Assembly: GCA_024229695.1 (NCBI GenBank)
Contig: JAAESD010000333.1
Span: forward strand, 1 to 57,667
Reading direction: 5' to 3'
Source of the DNA: a bacterium
GTDB lineage: Bacteria; Krumholzibacteriota; Krumholzibacteriia; LZORAL124-64-63
Length of the DNA: 57,667 nt
The number at the start of each line of letters is the position of its first letter. Positions within the stretch are counted from its first letter, which is position 1. Made by a program: the position numbers and the translations under genes. Below are positions 27,293 through 37,002 of this stretch, in pieces. Under the pieces are notes generated by a model that did no database searches, was not told where the DNA came from, and saw only the letters and a list, made by a program, of their open reading frames with translations.

Positions 27293-28651
27293 TCAACCAA
27301 CAATAAATTTACCACTTGGATATTTGATACCTCTGGACTTTGAGGCTTTAACCAAACCATATGCAACAGCCAGAGGGCCAACCCTGCCAACGAACATCAA
27401 AACCATGACCACCAGTTTGCCTGAGGCCGACAACACCGGAGTCAGGCCTAGACTCAGACCAACGGTACCCAGTGCAGAAAAAGTTTCAAACACAATCATC
27501 ATGAAAGACTGATCTTCAGTAATCGACAGCAGGAATAATCCCACAACAGCACAAGCAGATGCCACAGTAAAAACCAGCAACGCTTGCCGAACAACCAGAC
27601 TGGAAACTTCCCTGTCAAAAAGCCTGGCATCTTTATCACCTCTGGCAATAGCTCTGGCATTGGCCCACAGAACAGCAAGAGTTGTAATTTTGATACCCCC
27701 ACCAGTTGAGCCTGGAGCTGCACCGATAAACATCATGATTATGATTATGAAAAGAGATGGAATTGAAAGCATATTCAGATCGATAGTATTGAAACCGGCA
27801 GTCCTAGCAGTAGCACTTTGAAACATCGATAGGGAAATCGATTCCGCAAGTGACTTGCCAGCAAATGCATTACCTGTTTCAGAAAAGTAAATTATCGCTC
27901 CACCGACAACAAGTAGTGCAACTGATACTCCCACAACAACTTTGGTCTGCACTGACAGTCTGACTTTACGATCGCTCATCGCTCTGCCACGAAAATAGGC
28001 CAACAGATTTGCAACTACTGCAAAACCGAGACCACCGATAATCAGTAAACCTGTAATCGTATTTACAACCAGACCATTGCCTGAAAAACCAATAAGTGAA
28101 TCCGAGAACGTACTAAAGCCAGCGTTACAAAAAGCTGAAACAGAGTGAAAAACAGCAAACCATAATCGCTGTGGAACATCTGTAATTTCACTACTAAATC
28201 CTATATATAACAGGAAAGCACCTATCGCTTCAAAAACGAGTGTGAACAAAATAATAAATTTGATTACGTGTCGAGATTCTCTGAGGTACTCACCGTGAAA
28301 CATCTCACGCAATTGCTTGCTCTGAGATACACCAATCCCCTGCCCGGCAAGCAATGACACCATTGCTGCAATCGACATAATTCCCAGGCCACCAATTTGA
28401 ATCAAAATGAGAATCATCAATTGCCCAAAGAAAGTAAAATCTGTAGCAGTATCTTTAACAATCAAGCCGGTAACACAGAGTGCACTTGTGGAGGTAAAAG
28501 CAGAATCAAGAAAGCTAATATCAGAAGTGGCAGAAGTTGCCAAAGGAGTTAACAGACAAATTGCACCAAGGGTAATCAACAGAAGAATGCCTGCAAGAAG
28601 CGCCACACCAGGGCGAACCTTACGGAAAAAAAGACCGCGCTTCCGCCTCAT
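27293..28651 (-). CDS. ktrB: Potassium (or sodium-potassium) uptake channel, TrkH/KtrB family
   Basis: The 452-residue membrane protein has the four M1-P-M2 repeats of this family. Selectivity-loop segments are visible as TSTSALCVTGLIV, HSVSAFCNAGFSTF, GAAPGSTGGGIKITT and FSALGTVGLSLGLTP. The start at 28651 (MRRKRGLFF) has GGAGGTGAAA before ATG. Its cytosolic gating partner KtrA is encoded 74 bases downstream. KtrB length and gene order favour a KtrAB system. Confidence 0.94.
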   Translation of the reverse strand: MRRKRGLFFRKVRPGVALLAGILLLITLGAICLLTPLATSATSDISFLDSAFTSTSALCVTGLIVKDTATDFTFFGQLMILILIQIGGLGIMSIAAMVSLLAGQGIGVSQSKQLREMFHGEYLRESRHVIKFIILFTLVFEAIGAFLLYIGFSSEITDVPQRLWFAVFHSVSAFCNAGFSTFSDSLIGFSGNGLVVNTITGLLIIGGLGFAVVANLLAYFRGRAMSDRKVRLSVQTKVVVGVSVALLVVGGAIIYFSETGNAFAGKSLAESISLSMFQSATARTAGFNTIDLNMLSIPSLFIIIIMMFIGAAPGSTGGGIKITTLAVLWANARAIARGDKDARLFDREVSSLVVRQALLVFTVASACAVVGLFLLSITEDQSFMMIVFETFSALGTVGLSLGLTPVLSASGKLVVMVLMFVGRVGPLAVAYGLVKASKSRGIKYPSGKFIVG

Positions 28652-28676
28652 TTTCACCTCCGGTCGGTTAGCTGGT

Positions 28677-29969
28677 TCAGGACGATGGCCCGTGCGTTGC
28701 GACAAGCAAATCGTCGGGATTAAAATACTTCCGAGCACATCTCACTATATCATCTTCAGTAACTGCGTCTACCATTTCTACAAGTTCAGAAATCGATTGG
28801 AATCTGCCATAATAAATTTCATCCTTGGCAGCTCTGAGCATCTGGTTGGAAATACCTTCGAGTGAAAATACCAGCTGTGACTTGATCTGGGCTTTATTAT
28901 CTGCAAGTTCCTGTTTCAGGACCGAATCATTCAGCACCGATGCATATTCGTGGCGTATAATCTCTTCTACTCGTAGTAATCGTTTTGGAGAACAAGACCC
29001 TGCACAACTTGTCAGTCCTATATCCCTGCCCATATCCGAATAATTATAGATTGTATAAGCAAGTCCTTCGCGCTCTCTAATGGCCTGAAACAATCTGCTG
29101 GACATTCCGCCACCCAAAATACTGGAAAGCATTATCAACGGAACACGATCAGAATGCATAAAGCTGACTGCTTTATTACCAATTTCAAAATAACATTGCT
29201 GGATTTGGCTGACTATTTCCAGCCTATTGCCAACAATCGTAGCATCTGCGGTTACTTCATCGGCTGCAGTAAATGGTGCATCTGTTTTTTCTGCTGCAAC
29301 GCTTTGAAAACCATTCCCCTGCAATCCGAACTGATCCCGTACAACTTGAATCAATTCCGATGTTATACATCCAGAAATGGATATTACAATGTTTGGCCCA
29401 CTGAACATTATATTATGATGATGAAAAAGAGTGTCGCTGTCCAACGACCTGACAGTTTCAGCGCTTCCCAATATGGGTCGACTTCTGGGATGCTCTTTAT
29501 AAACCTGGGATGCAAATGCATCGTGAAGCAGATCTTCAGGCGTATCTCTGGCTTCCAATATTTCTTCACATACAACATTTTGTTCCAGCTCTATCATTGC
29601 CGATTCAAAAGACGGGCGCAACAACATATCGGCCAGTGTCTTACATGCATCTGTGAAATATTCGGGAAGGACTTTCAGAGTAAAGGCTATATGATCTTTT
29701 GTAGTGAACGCATCTACCGATGCTCCAAGGCTGTCAAATGTTCTGGCAATACCATAAGCATCGTGATTTTCTGAACCTTTAAAAACCATATGCTCTAGAA
29801 AATGTGCCATGCCTCCAAGTCCGGCAGGCTCATCTTGAGTTCCATGCCTCAACCACACTCCAAGTGCAATAGAGTGCGCAGACGGAAGCGGGACGGTTAC
29901 AAGAACCGTCCCGCTATCCAGAACCTCCCGATGAGGAGGACTTTCATCTCGATATAACTCAAGATTCAT
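28677..29969 (-). CDS. M16 family zinc peptidase (processing-peptidase-like)
   Basis: The 430-residue protein has the inverted zinc motif HFLEH (56-60) and the third ligand Glu in NVVCEEILEA (about 135-136), so it should be catalytically active. The C-terminal half (GGGMSSRLFQAIREREGLAY) is the usual non-catalytic M16 domain. No signal peptide is present. It follows pnp by nine bases, the same place as the M16 gene (mlpA/ymxG type) next to pnp in many bacteria. The substrate is unknown. Confidence 0.92.
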   Translation of the reverse strand: MNLELYRDESPPHREVLDSGTVLVTVPLPSAHSIALGVWLRHGTQDEPAGLGGMAHFLEHMVFKGSENHDAYGIARTFDSLGASVDAFTTKDHIAFTLKVLPEYFTDACKTLADMLLRPSFESAMIELEQNVVCEEILEARDTPEDLLHDAFASQVYKEHPRSRPILGSAETVRSLDSDTLFHHHNIMFSGPNIVISISGCITSELIQVVRDQFGLQGNGFQSVAAEKTDAPFTAADEVTADATIVGNRLEIVSQIQQCYFEIGNKAVSFMHSDRVPLIMLSSILGGGMSSRLFQAIREREGLAYTIYNYSDMGRDIGLTSCAGSCSPKRLLRVEEIIRHEYASVLNDSVLKQELADNKAQIKSQLVFSLEGISNQMLRAAKDEIYYGRFQSISELVEMVDAVTEDDIVRCARKYFNPDDLLVATHGPSS

Positions 29970-29978
29970 CTTTATGCC

Positions 29979-32144
29979 TTAACGACGATTCCGGCCACGG
30001 TGTCCTCCACCATTGCCACCACGTCGGCGGTCATCTTCTTTTGGCTCTGGCATTCCTTCTGGACGCTCAAGAAGTGCTTTGCGGCTCAATCGAACCTTGC
30101 CACTTCTCTGGTCAACTTCAAGAAGTTTAACTTCAATCTCTTGACCTTCAGAAAGAACATCGGAAACGCTACCAACTCTGAAATGTTCAATCTCAGAAAT
30201 ATGTAGCAAGCCTTCTTTACCAGGCAGATACTCAACAAAAGCACCGAAGTCTACAATTGAGACAACTTTGCCTTTATAAACATCGCCAACCTCTGGCTCA
30301 GTCATCATCAAACGAATACGTTCAATACACTCTTCGCCACTGGCCTGGTTTGGAGCAGAAACAAATACAAGTCCTTCATCGTTAATCTCGATGTTAGTCT
30401 CTGTTTCCTCCTGCAACTTTTTAATAACCTTGCCACCAGGTCCAATCAGTTGACCAATTTGCTTAGGTTTGATTTGAATAGTAGCAATCTTTGGAGCATA
30501 AGGACTCAGATCCTCATTTGGTTTCTCCATAGCCTTGCTCATTTCACCAAGGATATGATCACGAGCGTTCTTGGCATCGTTCAAAGCTTCAACCATGATC
30601 TCGCGTGAAACACCAGCAATTTTTGTATCCAGCTGGAATGCTGTGATTCCATCTTCAGTTCCAGTTACCTTGAAGTCCATATCACCTAGGTGATCTTCAA
30701 CGCCAAGAATATCTGTCAGAACTGCATACTTGTCGCCTTCTTTAATCAAGCCCATTGCAACACCTGCAACCTGCTTGGTAATTGGAACACCAGCTTGCAT
30801 CAGAGCAAGACAGCCAGAGCAGACAGTTGCCATTGAACTAGAACCATTTGATTCCAGAATCTCTGAGACAATTCTAACTGTATATGGAAAATCTTCGACA
30901 CTTGGAAGAACTGGTTTAATAGCTCTTTCACCAAGTTTACCATGACCAATTTCACGACGGCCAGTACCACTGTAACGACCAGTCTCACCTACACTGAATG
31001 GAGGGAAATTGTAGTGCAGGTAATAGTTGCTCCATGATTCACCTTCAAGAGCATCGATTTTTTGTTCATCAGACTTTGTTCCAAGAGTAACTGTACCCAG
31101 AGATTGAGTCTCACCTCTTGTAAACAGAGCTGAACCATGTGCGCGAGGCAAGATGCCCAGGTCGATTGTAATTGGGCGGACAGTTGTGGTATTACGACCA
31201 TCAACACGAACACCATCGTCTACAATCATATTACGCATGATTTTCTTCTCAATTTTTCCAAAAGCATCCTTTGCTTCTGAATCAGGAGTACCATCTTCTT
31301 TAACAAATTTCTCAGCTACTTTTTCTTTCAGAGCTGAAAGTGTATCCAGTCTATCCTGCTTACCTGAAATTTTAACTGCCGCAGCAATTTCAGAACCGAT
31401 AAACTCTTCAACCTGGCCAAGAATTTCACCATTCTCTTCAAGAAGAACTGGCTCCCATTTATCTTTGCCACCATGTTTTTCAATCAGTTCACGCTGTAGA
31501 TCATTCAGTTTTTTGATCCAGCCGTGAGCAAAATCAACGGCGTCAAGAATTCTGTCTTCTGGGACTTCCTGACATTCGCCTTCAATCATGCAAACAAATT
31601 CATCTGTTCCAGCAACAACCAGATCCAGAACTGAGCTTTCCAGCTGCTCAAATGATGGGTTTACAATAAACTCACCATCTATGTCAGCAACTCTTACTCC
31701 AGAAACAAATGTCCTGAATGGGATATCAGAAATATTCAGTGCACAACTTGCAGCAGTGATACTCAATACATCAGCGTGGAATTTTTCATCTGCAGAAATA
31801 ACAAATGAGATAATATCAGTAGCGTGCATATATCCATCAGGGAACATTGGACGCAATGGTCTGTCAATCAACCTGCATGTAAGTGTTTCACGTTCACTTG
31901 GGCGAGCTTCGCGCTTGAAGAATCCACCAGGGATTTTACCAGCAGCATATGTTTTATGACGATACTCAACGAACATAGGTAGCCAGGATCTGTCAGATCG
32001 TTTTTTCTCTGCAACTGCTGTCAAAAGGGCCCTTGTGTCCCCCATACCTACAACGACAGAGCCATTTGCAAGGCGAGCCATTCTACCTGTTTCAAGACTA
32101 AATTCTGTTCCATTCATTTCGAGCGAAACTTTTGTGTAATTCAT
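29979..32144 (-). CDS. pnp: Polyribonucleotide nucleotidyltransferase
   Basis: The 721-residue phosphorolytic 3'-5' exoribonuclease has two RNase PH domains (GRNTTTVRPITIDLGILPRA and GSALFTRGETQ in the second), a KH domain (IGQLIGPGGKVIKKLQEET) and an S1 domain (GKVVSIVDFGAFVEYLPGKE). It ends in a basic, Gly/Arg-rich tail (GGNGGGHRGRNRR) that may bind RNA. GAGGAGAAAAGG precedes ATG. It is downstream of rpsO, a very widely conserved pairing. Confidence 0.97.
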   Translation of the reverse strand: MNYTKVSLEMNGTEFSLETGRMARLANGSVVVGMGDTRALLTAVAEKKRSDRSWLPMFVEYRHKTYAAGKIPGGFFKREARPSERETLTCRLIDRPLRPMFPDGYMHATDIISFVISADEKFHADVLSITAASCALNISDIPFRTFVSGVRVADIDGEFIVNPSFEQLESSVLDLVVAGTDEFVCMIEGECQEVPEDRILDAVDFAHGWIKKLNDLQRELIEKHGGKDKWEPVLLEENGEILGQVEEFIGSEIAAAVKISGKQDRLDTLSALKEKVAEKFVKEDGTPDSEAKDAFGKIEKKIMRNMIVDDGVRVDGRNTTTVRPITIDLGILPRAHGSALFTRGETQSLGTVTLGTKSDEQKIDALEGESWSNYYLHYNFPPFSVGETGRYSGTGRREIGHGKLGERAIKPVLPSVEDFPYTVRIVSEILESNGSSSMATVCSGCLALMQAGVPITKQVAGVAMGLIKEGDKYAVLTDILGVEDHLGDMDFKVTGTEDGITAFQLDTKIAGVSREIMVEALNDAKNARDHILGEMSKAMEKPNEDLSPYAPKIATIQIKPKQIGQLIGPGGKVIKKLQEETETNIEINDEGLVFVSAPNQASGEECIERIRLMMTEPEVGDVYKGKVVSIVDFGAFVEYLPGKEGLLHISEIEHFRVGSVSDVLSEGQEIEVKLLEVDQRSGKVRLSRKALLERPEGMPEPKEDDRRRGGNGGGHRGRNRR

Positions 32145-32256
32145 GTTTTCCTTTTCTCCTCACAGCTTTGGAATTCTACATTTCCCCAGCTTCTTTAGTA
32201 CATCGGCAACAGTTTGCCATTTTGTTTGACGCACAAAAACGCACGCAAACAACATC

Positions 32257-32278
32257 CCCGGCCTGGAAACAGGCCAGG
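32257..32278 (-). promoter_or_regulatory. GC-rich hairpin in the rpsO-pnp spacer
   Basis: A 9-bp stem with one G-T pair (32257-32265 with 32270-32278) and a GAAA-type tetraloop lies in the 170-base spacer. On the minus strand it is followed by a GT-rich stretch, not a clean T-tract. In E. coli the same spacer holds a terminator and an RNase III site through which PNPase limits its own expression. A weak terminator or a processing hairpin both fit. Confidence 0.5.
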
Positions 32279-32314
32279 TTTGCCAATTAAATCAAGGTGT
32301 GCAATCTGCAGTGA

Positions 32315-32584
32315 TTATCCGCGGATGCCAAGTTCTTTAATCAAAGAACGGTAACCTTCAAGATTTTTTCTTTTCAGATAGTTAAGCAAGCGTTTACGCT
32401 GACCAACCATTTTCAAAAGACCACGACGAGAATGGTAATCCTTCTTGTGTGTCTTGAAATGCTCTGTCAGGTGTCTAATCCTTGCTGTAAGAAGTGCAAT
32501 CTGAACTTCCGGTGAACCGGAATCTGAATCATGCTTCTTATACTTGTCAATCACTTCTGATTTAACAAAACTAGTATCTTCCAT
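32315..32584 (-). CDS. rpsO: 30S ribosomal protein S15
   Basis: The 89-residue protein has the standard length and the family core [20 protein letters not shown], then [20 protein letters not shown]. It binds 16S rRNA early in platform assembly. The ATG at 32584 has AGGAGGT at good spacing; a TTG two codons earlier is too close to that site. The preceding leader is structured and may serve autoregulation. Confidence 0.97.
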   Translation of the reverse strand: MEDTSFVKSEVIDKYKKHDSDSGSPEVQIALLTARIRHLTEHFKTHKKDYHSRRGLLKMVGQRKRLLNYLKRKNLEGYRSLIKELGIRG

Positions 32585-32712
32585 CGTCAAGAACCTCCTG
32601 GTAACAATGACGTCACGATGGTTGCAGGAAGGCTTCCATAAATTTGGTCAAATGTTCCAAACTTACGGACTTTGAACAGTATGTTCACCAACCCACATAA
32701 CAAATATGCACA

Positions 32713-32741
32713 CCAATAACCGGAGATACTCTCCGAATTGG
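32713..32741 (-). promoter_or_regulatory. Stem-loop at the 5' end of the rpsO mRNA leader
   Basis: On the minus strand a two-part stem forms: CCAAT (32737-32741) with ATTGG (32713-32717), and CGGAGA with TCTCCG (32730-32735 with 32721-32726) around a three-base loop. It begins within a few bases of the expected transcription start, so it would cap the 5' end. S15 represses its own mRNA through leader structures in several bacteria, with different folds; this is a candidate only. Confidence 0.5.
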
Positions 32742-32749
32742 CTCGTGCC

Positions 32750-32778
32750 AATATACATTCCAGCCCGCAACCTTGCAA
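32750..32778 (-). promoter_or_regulatory. rpsO: Sigma70-like promoter for rpsO-pnp
   Basis: On the minus strand TTGCAA (32773-32778), a 17-base spacer and TATATT (32750-32755). The predicted start near 32743 gives a leader of about 160 nt before rpsO. Confidence 0.72.
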
Positions 32779-32819
32779 GTTGGATTCTATTTAACTGTTA
32801 TCGGGAGATTTTAGGCAAA

Positions 32820-32844
32820 ATTGAGCCCAGACAGAAGCCTGGGC
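32820..32844 (-). terminator. Weak terminator-like hairpin after cysC
   Basis: A 6-bp GC-rich stem (32825-32830 with 32839-32844, GCCCAG arm) lies 13 bases past the cysC stop. On the minus strand it is followed by CAATTTTG, a poor T-tract, so termination is probably partial. Confidence 0.45.
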
Positions 32845-32856
32845 CCAAACAACTAA

Positions 32857-33477
32857 CTAAAGTGCATCATTTCCATTAAAGATACCACGCTCATCAAGAG
32901 CAGCAATAACCATATCAGCACATTCTTCAACGTTGAATTTGTCTGTTTCAACAGTAATTTCAGCGTTCATTGGCTCTTCATAAGGAGCACTGATTCCGGT
33001 AAACTCTGGAATTTCACCAGCACGAGCTTTTTTGTAGAGACCCTTTGGATCTCTGTTTTCACATTCCTCAAGAGAACATTTTGTGAAAACTTCAATAAAA
33101 TCGCCAGAATCGACCAGTTCACGATTTACATCTCTGTCTGTACGATATGGTGAGATGAATGCGGTCAGGACAATTGCTCCAGAATCAAGCATCAGCTTTG
33201 AAACTTCACCAATTCTACGAATATTCTCGGTTCTGTCTTCAGGACTGAATCCAAGATCTTTATTCAACCCAAAACGGACATTATCGCCATCGAGAATGTA
33301 TGTCTGGCATCCACGCTCAAACAACTTCTCTTCAACTAAACGAGTAAGTGTTGATTTTCCAGAGCCACTAAGACCTGTGAACCAGATAATTGTACTGTGG
33401 TGGCCATTTTTCTTTGCTCGCATCTCACGGGTAATAGCTGAATGCGCCCATGTGATGTTGCGACTTTTAGGAGTCAT
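32857..33477 (-). CDS. cysC: Adenylyl-sulfate kinase
   Basis: The 206-residue kinase phosphorylates adenosine 5'-phosphosulfate to PAPS, the donor for sulfotransferases and PAPS reductase. Walker A is GLSGSGKS (35-42); [16 protein letters not shown] and [16 protein letters not shown] are typical of CysC. It is single-domain, not fused to CysN. AAAGGAAAA stands before the ATG at 33477. It follows rfbC with a gap of 94 bases. No cysN, cysD, cysH or sulfotransferase gene is near, which leaves open whether it serves assimilation or surface-glycan sulfation. Confidence 0.94.
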   Translation of the reverse strand: MTPKSRNITWAHSAITREMRAKKNGHHSTIIWFTGLSGSGKSTLTRLVEEKLFERGCQTYILDGDNVRFGLNKDLGFSPEDRTENIRRIGEVSKLMLDSGAIVLTAFISPYRTDRDVNRELVDSGDFIEVFTKCSLEECENRDPKGLYKKARAGEIPEFTGISAPYEEPMNAEITVETDKFNVEECADMVIAALDERGIFNGNDAL

Positions 33478-33571
33478 TGTGAATTTTCCTTTATTCGGGA
33501 CTTAACTTAAACTTGTGACTGCAGGCAATTAGTGACATATGTGCCAATAAGGCAAATTTTCTAATACATCC

Positions 33572-34117
33572 CTATTTAAAATATTTTGCGTCAGTAAACA
33601 ACACTGCAGAACTATCCTTCTCAGACAGAACTGCAACCCCTGGGTCTGGCCAATTTACAGACAGTTGTGGATCATTCCACTTTATGCATTGTTCACTTTC
33701 AGGATCATAATAATCTGTAGTCTTGTATAAAACTTCTGCATTGTCTTCAAGGGCCATAAATGCATGTGAAAAGCCCTCGGGAATCCAGAGCTGATGCTTG
33801 TTTTCTGCTGACAAAATTGTCGATACATATTTGCCAAAAGTTGGTGATGATTCTCTTAAATCCAATGCCACATCAAATATCGATCCCGAAATGACCCTGA
33901 CCAGTTTACCTTGCACATTTTCCATCTGGCAATGAAACCCTCTTACAACCCCTTGCGCAGAGCTGGAGTGGTTATCCTGAACAAAACTGGTATCAAGCCC
34001 GGTTTCCTGCTGCCACTTATCCTGATTGAAACTTTCCAGGAAGAAACCTCTGGAATCTTCAAATACTCTGGGCTTCAGCAATAAAACATCGGCAATTGCA
34101 GTTTTAATTACTTCCAC
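33572..34117 (-). CDS. rfbC: dTDP-4-dehydrorhamnose 3,5-epimerase
   Basis: The 181-residue cupin enzyme acts in dTDP-L-rhamnose synthesis. The catalytic His is H62 in VVRGFHCQ, followed by [20 protein letters not shown] and the segment [15 protein letters not shown]. Its start overlaps the end of rfbA by ten bases, so the two are coupled. The genes rfbB and rfbD needed to complete the pathway are not in the window. Confidence 0.95.
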   Translation of the reverse strand: MEVIKTAIADVLLLKPRVFEDSRGFFLESFNQDKWQQETGLDTSFVQDNHSSSAQGVVRGFHCQMENVQGKLVRVISGSIFDVALDLRESSPTFGKYVSTILSAENKHQLWIPEGFSHAFMALEDNAEVLYKTTDYYDPESEQCIKWNDPQLSVNWPDPGVAVLSEKDSSAVLFTDAKYFK

Positions 34118-34995
34118 TTGACACGCTCCTCCAAAACTCTCACAAGATATTCTTTATAGCTGGAATCAGGAGTATCCTTTATAACTTCTTTCAACTTCGA
34201 TTCATCAATGAATCCCTGATTGAGAGCAACCTCTTCAAGACATGCAATTTTTAGCCCCTGCCTCGCTTCAAGAGTGCCTATAAAATCGCTCGCTGCCAAC
34301 AAACTGTTATGAGTTCCAGTATCCAGCCACGCGATACCCCTGCCCAGTTTTTCAACGTGCAGATCGCCACGATTCAAGTACGCAAGATTGACATCAGTAA
34401 TTTCCAGTTCCCCGCGTGCCGATGGCTCCATTGTCTCTACAATTTCAACAACATCGCTGTCAAAAACATATAGTCCCGGAACTGCATATCTGGATTTTGG
34501 GTTATCAGGTTTTTCTTCAATACCCAGTACTTTTCCCGATTCATCAAAGTCAACTACGCCATATCGCTCAGGGTCAGTGACCGGATATCCAAAGATACGT
34601 GCCCCAGATTCAAATGAGCTCAGTATCTTATTCAAATTCATTTTCCCGTAAAATATATTGTCACCCAGTATGAGACTTACGCTTTCTCCATCGATAAAAT
34701 CTTTGCCGATTAAGAATGCCTGAGCAATCCCATTGGGTTTCGGTTGAACTTTATACGAAATAGAGATTCCCCATCTACTGCCATCACCAAGCAGAGTTTC
34801 AAACCGCGGGGTATCATCAGGTGTTGAGATAATCAGAATATCTTTTATTCCCGCCATCATCAGAGTTGAAAGTGGATAATAGATCATTGGCTTATCATAA
34901 ACAGGTTGCAGTTGCTTACTTGCAACAAGGGTCAATGGGTAAAGCCTGGTACCAGCCCCACCTGCTAAAATGATCCCTTTTGTTACTCCAGACAT
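34108..34995 (-). CDS. rfbA: Glucose-1-phosphate thymidylyltransferase
   Basis: The 295-residue enzyme makes dTDP-glucose from glucose 1-phosphate and dTTP. The nucleotide-binding motif is [14 protein letters not shown] (9-22), followed by [20 protein letters not shown], and LGDNIFYG near residue 115. The ATG at 34995 has GAAGGGGATAAC upstream; a longer frame reads into ribF and is unlikely. It follows ribF by ten bases, so cell-surface sugar genes are joined to the translation operon here. Confidence 0.95.
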   Translation of the reverse strand: MSGVTKGIILAGGAGTRLYPLTLVASKQLQPVYDKPMIYYPLSTLMMAGIKDILIISTPDDTPRFETLLGDGSRWGISISYKVQPKPNGIAQAFLIGKDFIDGESVSLILGDNIFYGKMNLNKILSSFESGARIFGYPVTDPERYGVVDFDESGKVLGIEEKPDNPKSRYAVPGLYVFDSDVVEIVETMEPSARGELEITDVNLAYLNRGDLHVEKLGRGIAWLDTGTHNSLLAASDFIGTLEARQGLKIACLEEVALNQGFIDESKLKEVIKDTPDSSYKEYLVRVLEERVKWK

Positions 34996-35005
34996 GTTAT
35001 CCCCT

Positions 35006-36007
35006 TCAACTTTCATCAACAGTTGTGAAATAATCTCTAATCGATTTTTCATCCGCTGCCAATTGTAACTTCAAATCATCGATTGATGCAAAACATTGTT
35101 CATCTCTAACTCTATCATACCATTCAATTTTAACAATTTCTTCTCTAAGAGACTCTGAGAAATCAAATAAGTGAACTTCAACTCTGGGTTTCTCCAAGCC
35201 TCCCTCATGGATTGTAGGAACCGATCCATAATTCAACATACCGTCATAAGTTTCACCAGCAAAAACAATTTTGACTGCATAAACACCTGGAGCAGGCAGA
35301 AGTTTCAATTTGTCCAAAAGTGTTATATTTGCTGTGGGATATCCAAGTGATTCACCTCGTCCATCACCATAACCGACCTTCCCCATTACCGAATAAGGCC
35401 TGCCAAGCATCTCATTTCCTGATTTCAAATCACCATGTTTATCGATTAATCTTCTTATTGCTGAGCTGCTGATTACAGCGCCAGCATTGTTTGTCTGTGC
35501 AGGGATAACTTCAAGCGTAAAGTTCAACGAATGGCCAAGCTCCAGAATGGTTTCGACGTCTCCAGATCTGTCATTACCCATATGAATATCATAACCACCG
35601 ACCATATGCTGCATACCACACATTTTACATAAAAACAGTTCAATAAACCTGGAGTAATCCAACTCAGCAAACTCATCACAAAACTCTACAGAAACAACAA
35701 TATCGATTCCTGATTCTTTGAACAGATCCATTCGCTCTTCAGGTGAAGTCAACAAATCTGGGTCACGGTCACCAAGCAAAACCATTGGATGATTCTGGAA
35801 TGTAAATATTATTGAGTTATCCAACCCTAGACTGTTTTTAGAATTAATGGTTGCATCAATCAAAGCCTGGTGAGCTTTATGCATCCCATCAAAATTTCCT
35901 ACAGTAACGGCAGACTTACCGGTAACCAGCAATTGATCTGCATCACCATTTATTGCTGAATTAATCTGATTTCTGTTTAATTCAATAAGTTGCAAATCAT
36001 ATCTCAC
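35006..36007 (-). CDS. ribF: Bifunctional riboflavin kinase/FAD synthetase
   Basis: The 333-residue enzyme converts riboflavin to FMN and FAD. The N-terminal nucleotidyltransferase domain shows [16 protein letters not shown] (about 35-50); the C-terminal kinase domain shows [13 protein letters not shown] and GVYAVKI. The start is a GTG at 36007, inside the end of truB (overlap of 11 bases), since no suitable ATG is in frame. The truB-ribF order is the common one. Confidence 0.93.
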   Translation of the reverse strand: MRYDLQLIELNRNQINSAINGDADQLLVTGKSAVTVGNFDGMHKAHQALIDATINSKNSLGLDNSIIFTFQNHPMVLLGDRDPDLLTSPEERMDLFKESGIDIVVSVEFCDEFAELDYSRFIELFLCKMCGMQHMVGGYDIHMGNDRSGDVETILELGHSLNFTLEVIPAQTNNAGAVISSSAIRRLIDKHGDLKSGNEMLGRPYSVMGKVGYGDGRGESLGYPTANITLLDKLKLLPAPGVYAVKIVFAGETYDGMLNYGSVPTIHEGGLEKPRVEVHLFDFSESLREEIVKIEWYDRVRDEQCFASIDDLKLQLAADEKSIRDYFTTVDES

Positions 36008-36986
36008 TCGCTGCAGGTGGAATTACCGTATCTAAAGACAAGTTGTCATTTACCAATTTCATTATTGCAACAAGGTTACCATTATTGTCAACAGCACTTA
36101 TCGCTGGGAACTTGGATACAAACTCACTTTCAGGCTGAATAACACGATCTATCATTTCATTCTCTGGCTGAACGCCAATTCTTGTTAACTTAACTTCTTC
36201 ATCACTAAGAATTATTGACGGTGCCCAGGAAACAGCGCTGCTCACAGGTAACATTGCAGAAATCAGTGCTTCCTGATTGCTGATTTCAGAAGCTGGCAGT
36301 GCATCATCTAATTTAAAGTCGGCAATTGTTTCTCGTCGTAGTTTTGTGAGATATCCTTTGGTACCAACCGACTCAGCCAGATCACGAACCAGAGATCGAA
36401 CATAAGTTCCACTTGAGCATTCGGTAGTGATTGTTGCTTGATAGCTTTTATTATCCAAAGCACAAATGTCTGCTGAATCTGACTCAACACCCCATCCATT
36501 TACTTCACATTCCAGACTATAAATCGAAACCTGCCTGGGTTCTGGAGTTGCAATATCTTCGCCATCTCGTACGCGATCACAAGAGCGCTTGCCATTAATT
36601 TTTATTGCAGAATATTTTGGGGGAATTTGATTGATTTTGCCGATTTGCAAATTCACAGTTTGCTGTAAATCATGCTCTGAACAGTTAACTTCATACTTGC
36701 CGATTATCTTGCCATCTGAATCCAACGTGTCAGTCTCAACTCCAAATACAACATCAGCACTATACTTCTTATCGAGACCAGTCAGATATTTTGAGAGTCG
36801 AGTTGCCCTGCCACATAAAATCAACATTAAACCGGTAGCCAAAGGATCAAGTGTTCCAGTATGCCCACACTTTGCCTGTTTTCGGAAACTTTTACCGGGA
36901 GATAAAGCTCTTCGTATTTTTGCAACAACATCGTGCGATGTCATTCCAGAAGGTTTATCGAAAAGTATCAACCCGTCGGTACTCAT
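35997..36986 (-). CDS. truB: tRNA pseudouridine(55) synthase
   Basis: The 329-residue enzyme makes pseudouridine 55 in the T-arm of tRNAs. The catalytic Asp is D47 in CGHTGTLDPLATGLM. LILFDKPSGMTSHDVV (6-21) is the standard N-terminus. It follows the RbfA-NrnA fusion gene by 16 bases. A C-terminal extension after about residue 230 resembles the PUA-like tail seen in longer TruB forms. Confidence 0.96.
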   Translation of the reverse strand: MSTDGLILFDKPSGMTSHDVVAKIRRALSPGKSFRKQAKCGHTGTLDPLATGLMLILCGRATRLSKYLTGLDKKYSADVVFGVETDTLDSDGKIIGKYEVNCSEHDLQQTVNLQIGKINQIPPKYSAIKINGKRSCDRVRDGEDIATPEPRQVSIYSLECEVNGWGVESDSADICALDNKSYQATITTECSSGTYVRSLVRDLAESVGTKGYLTKLRRETIADFKLDDALPASEISNQEALISAMLPVSSAVSWAPSIILSDEEVKLTRIGVQPENEMIDRVIQPESEFVSKFPAISAVDNNGNLVAIMKLVNDNLSLDTVIPPAASEI

Positions 36987-37002
36987 CAGAACATGCTCCG
37001 AA

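Noticed and set aside
29154-29774. 206-codon frame on the plus strand
   Set aside because: It lies wholly antisense to the M16 peptidase, whose motifs are intact; the product has irregular composition and no recognisable domain.
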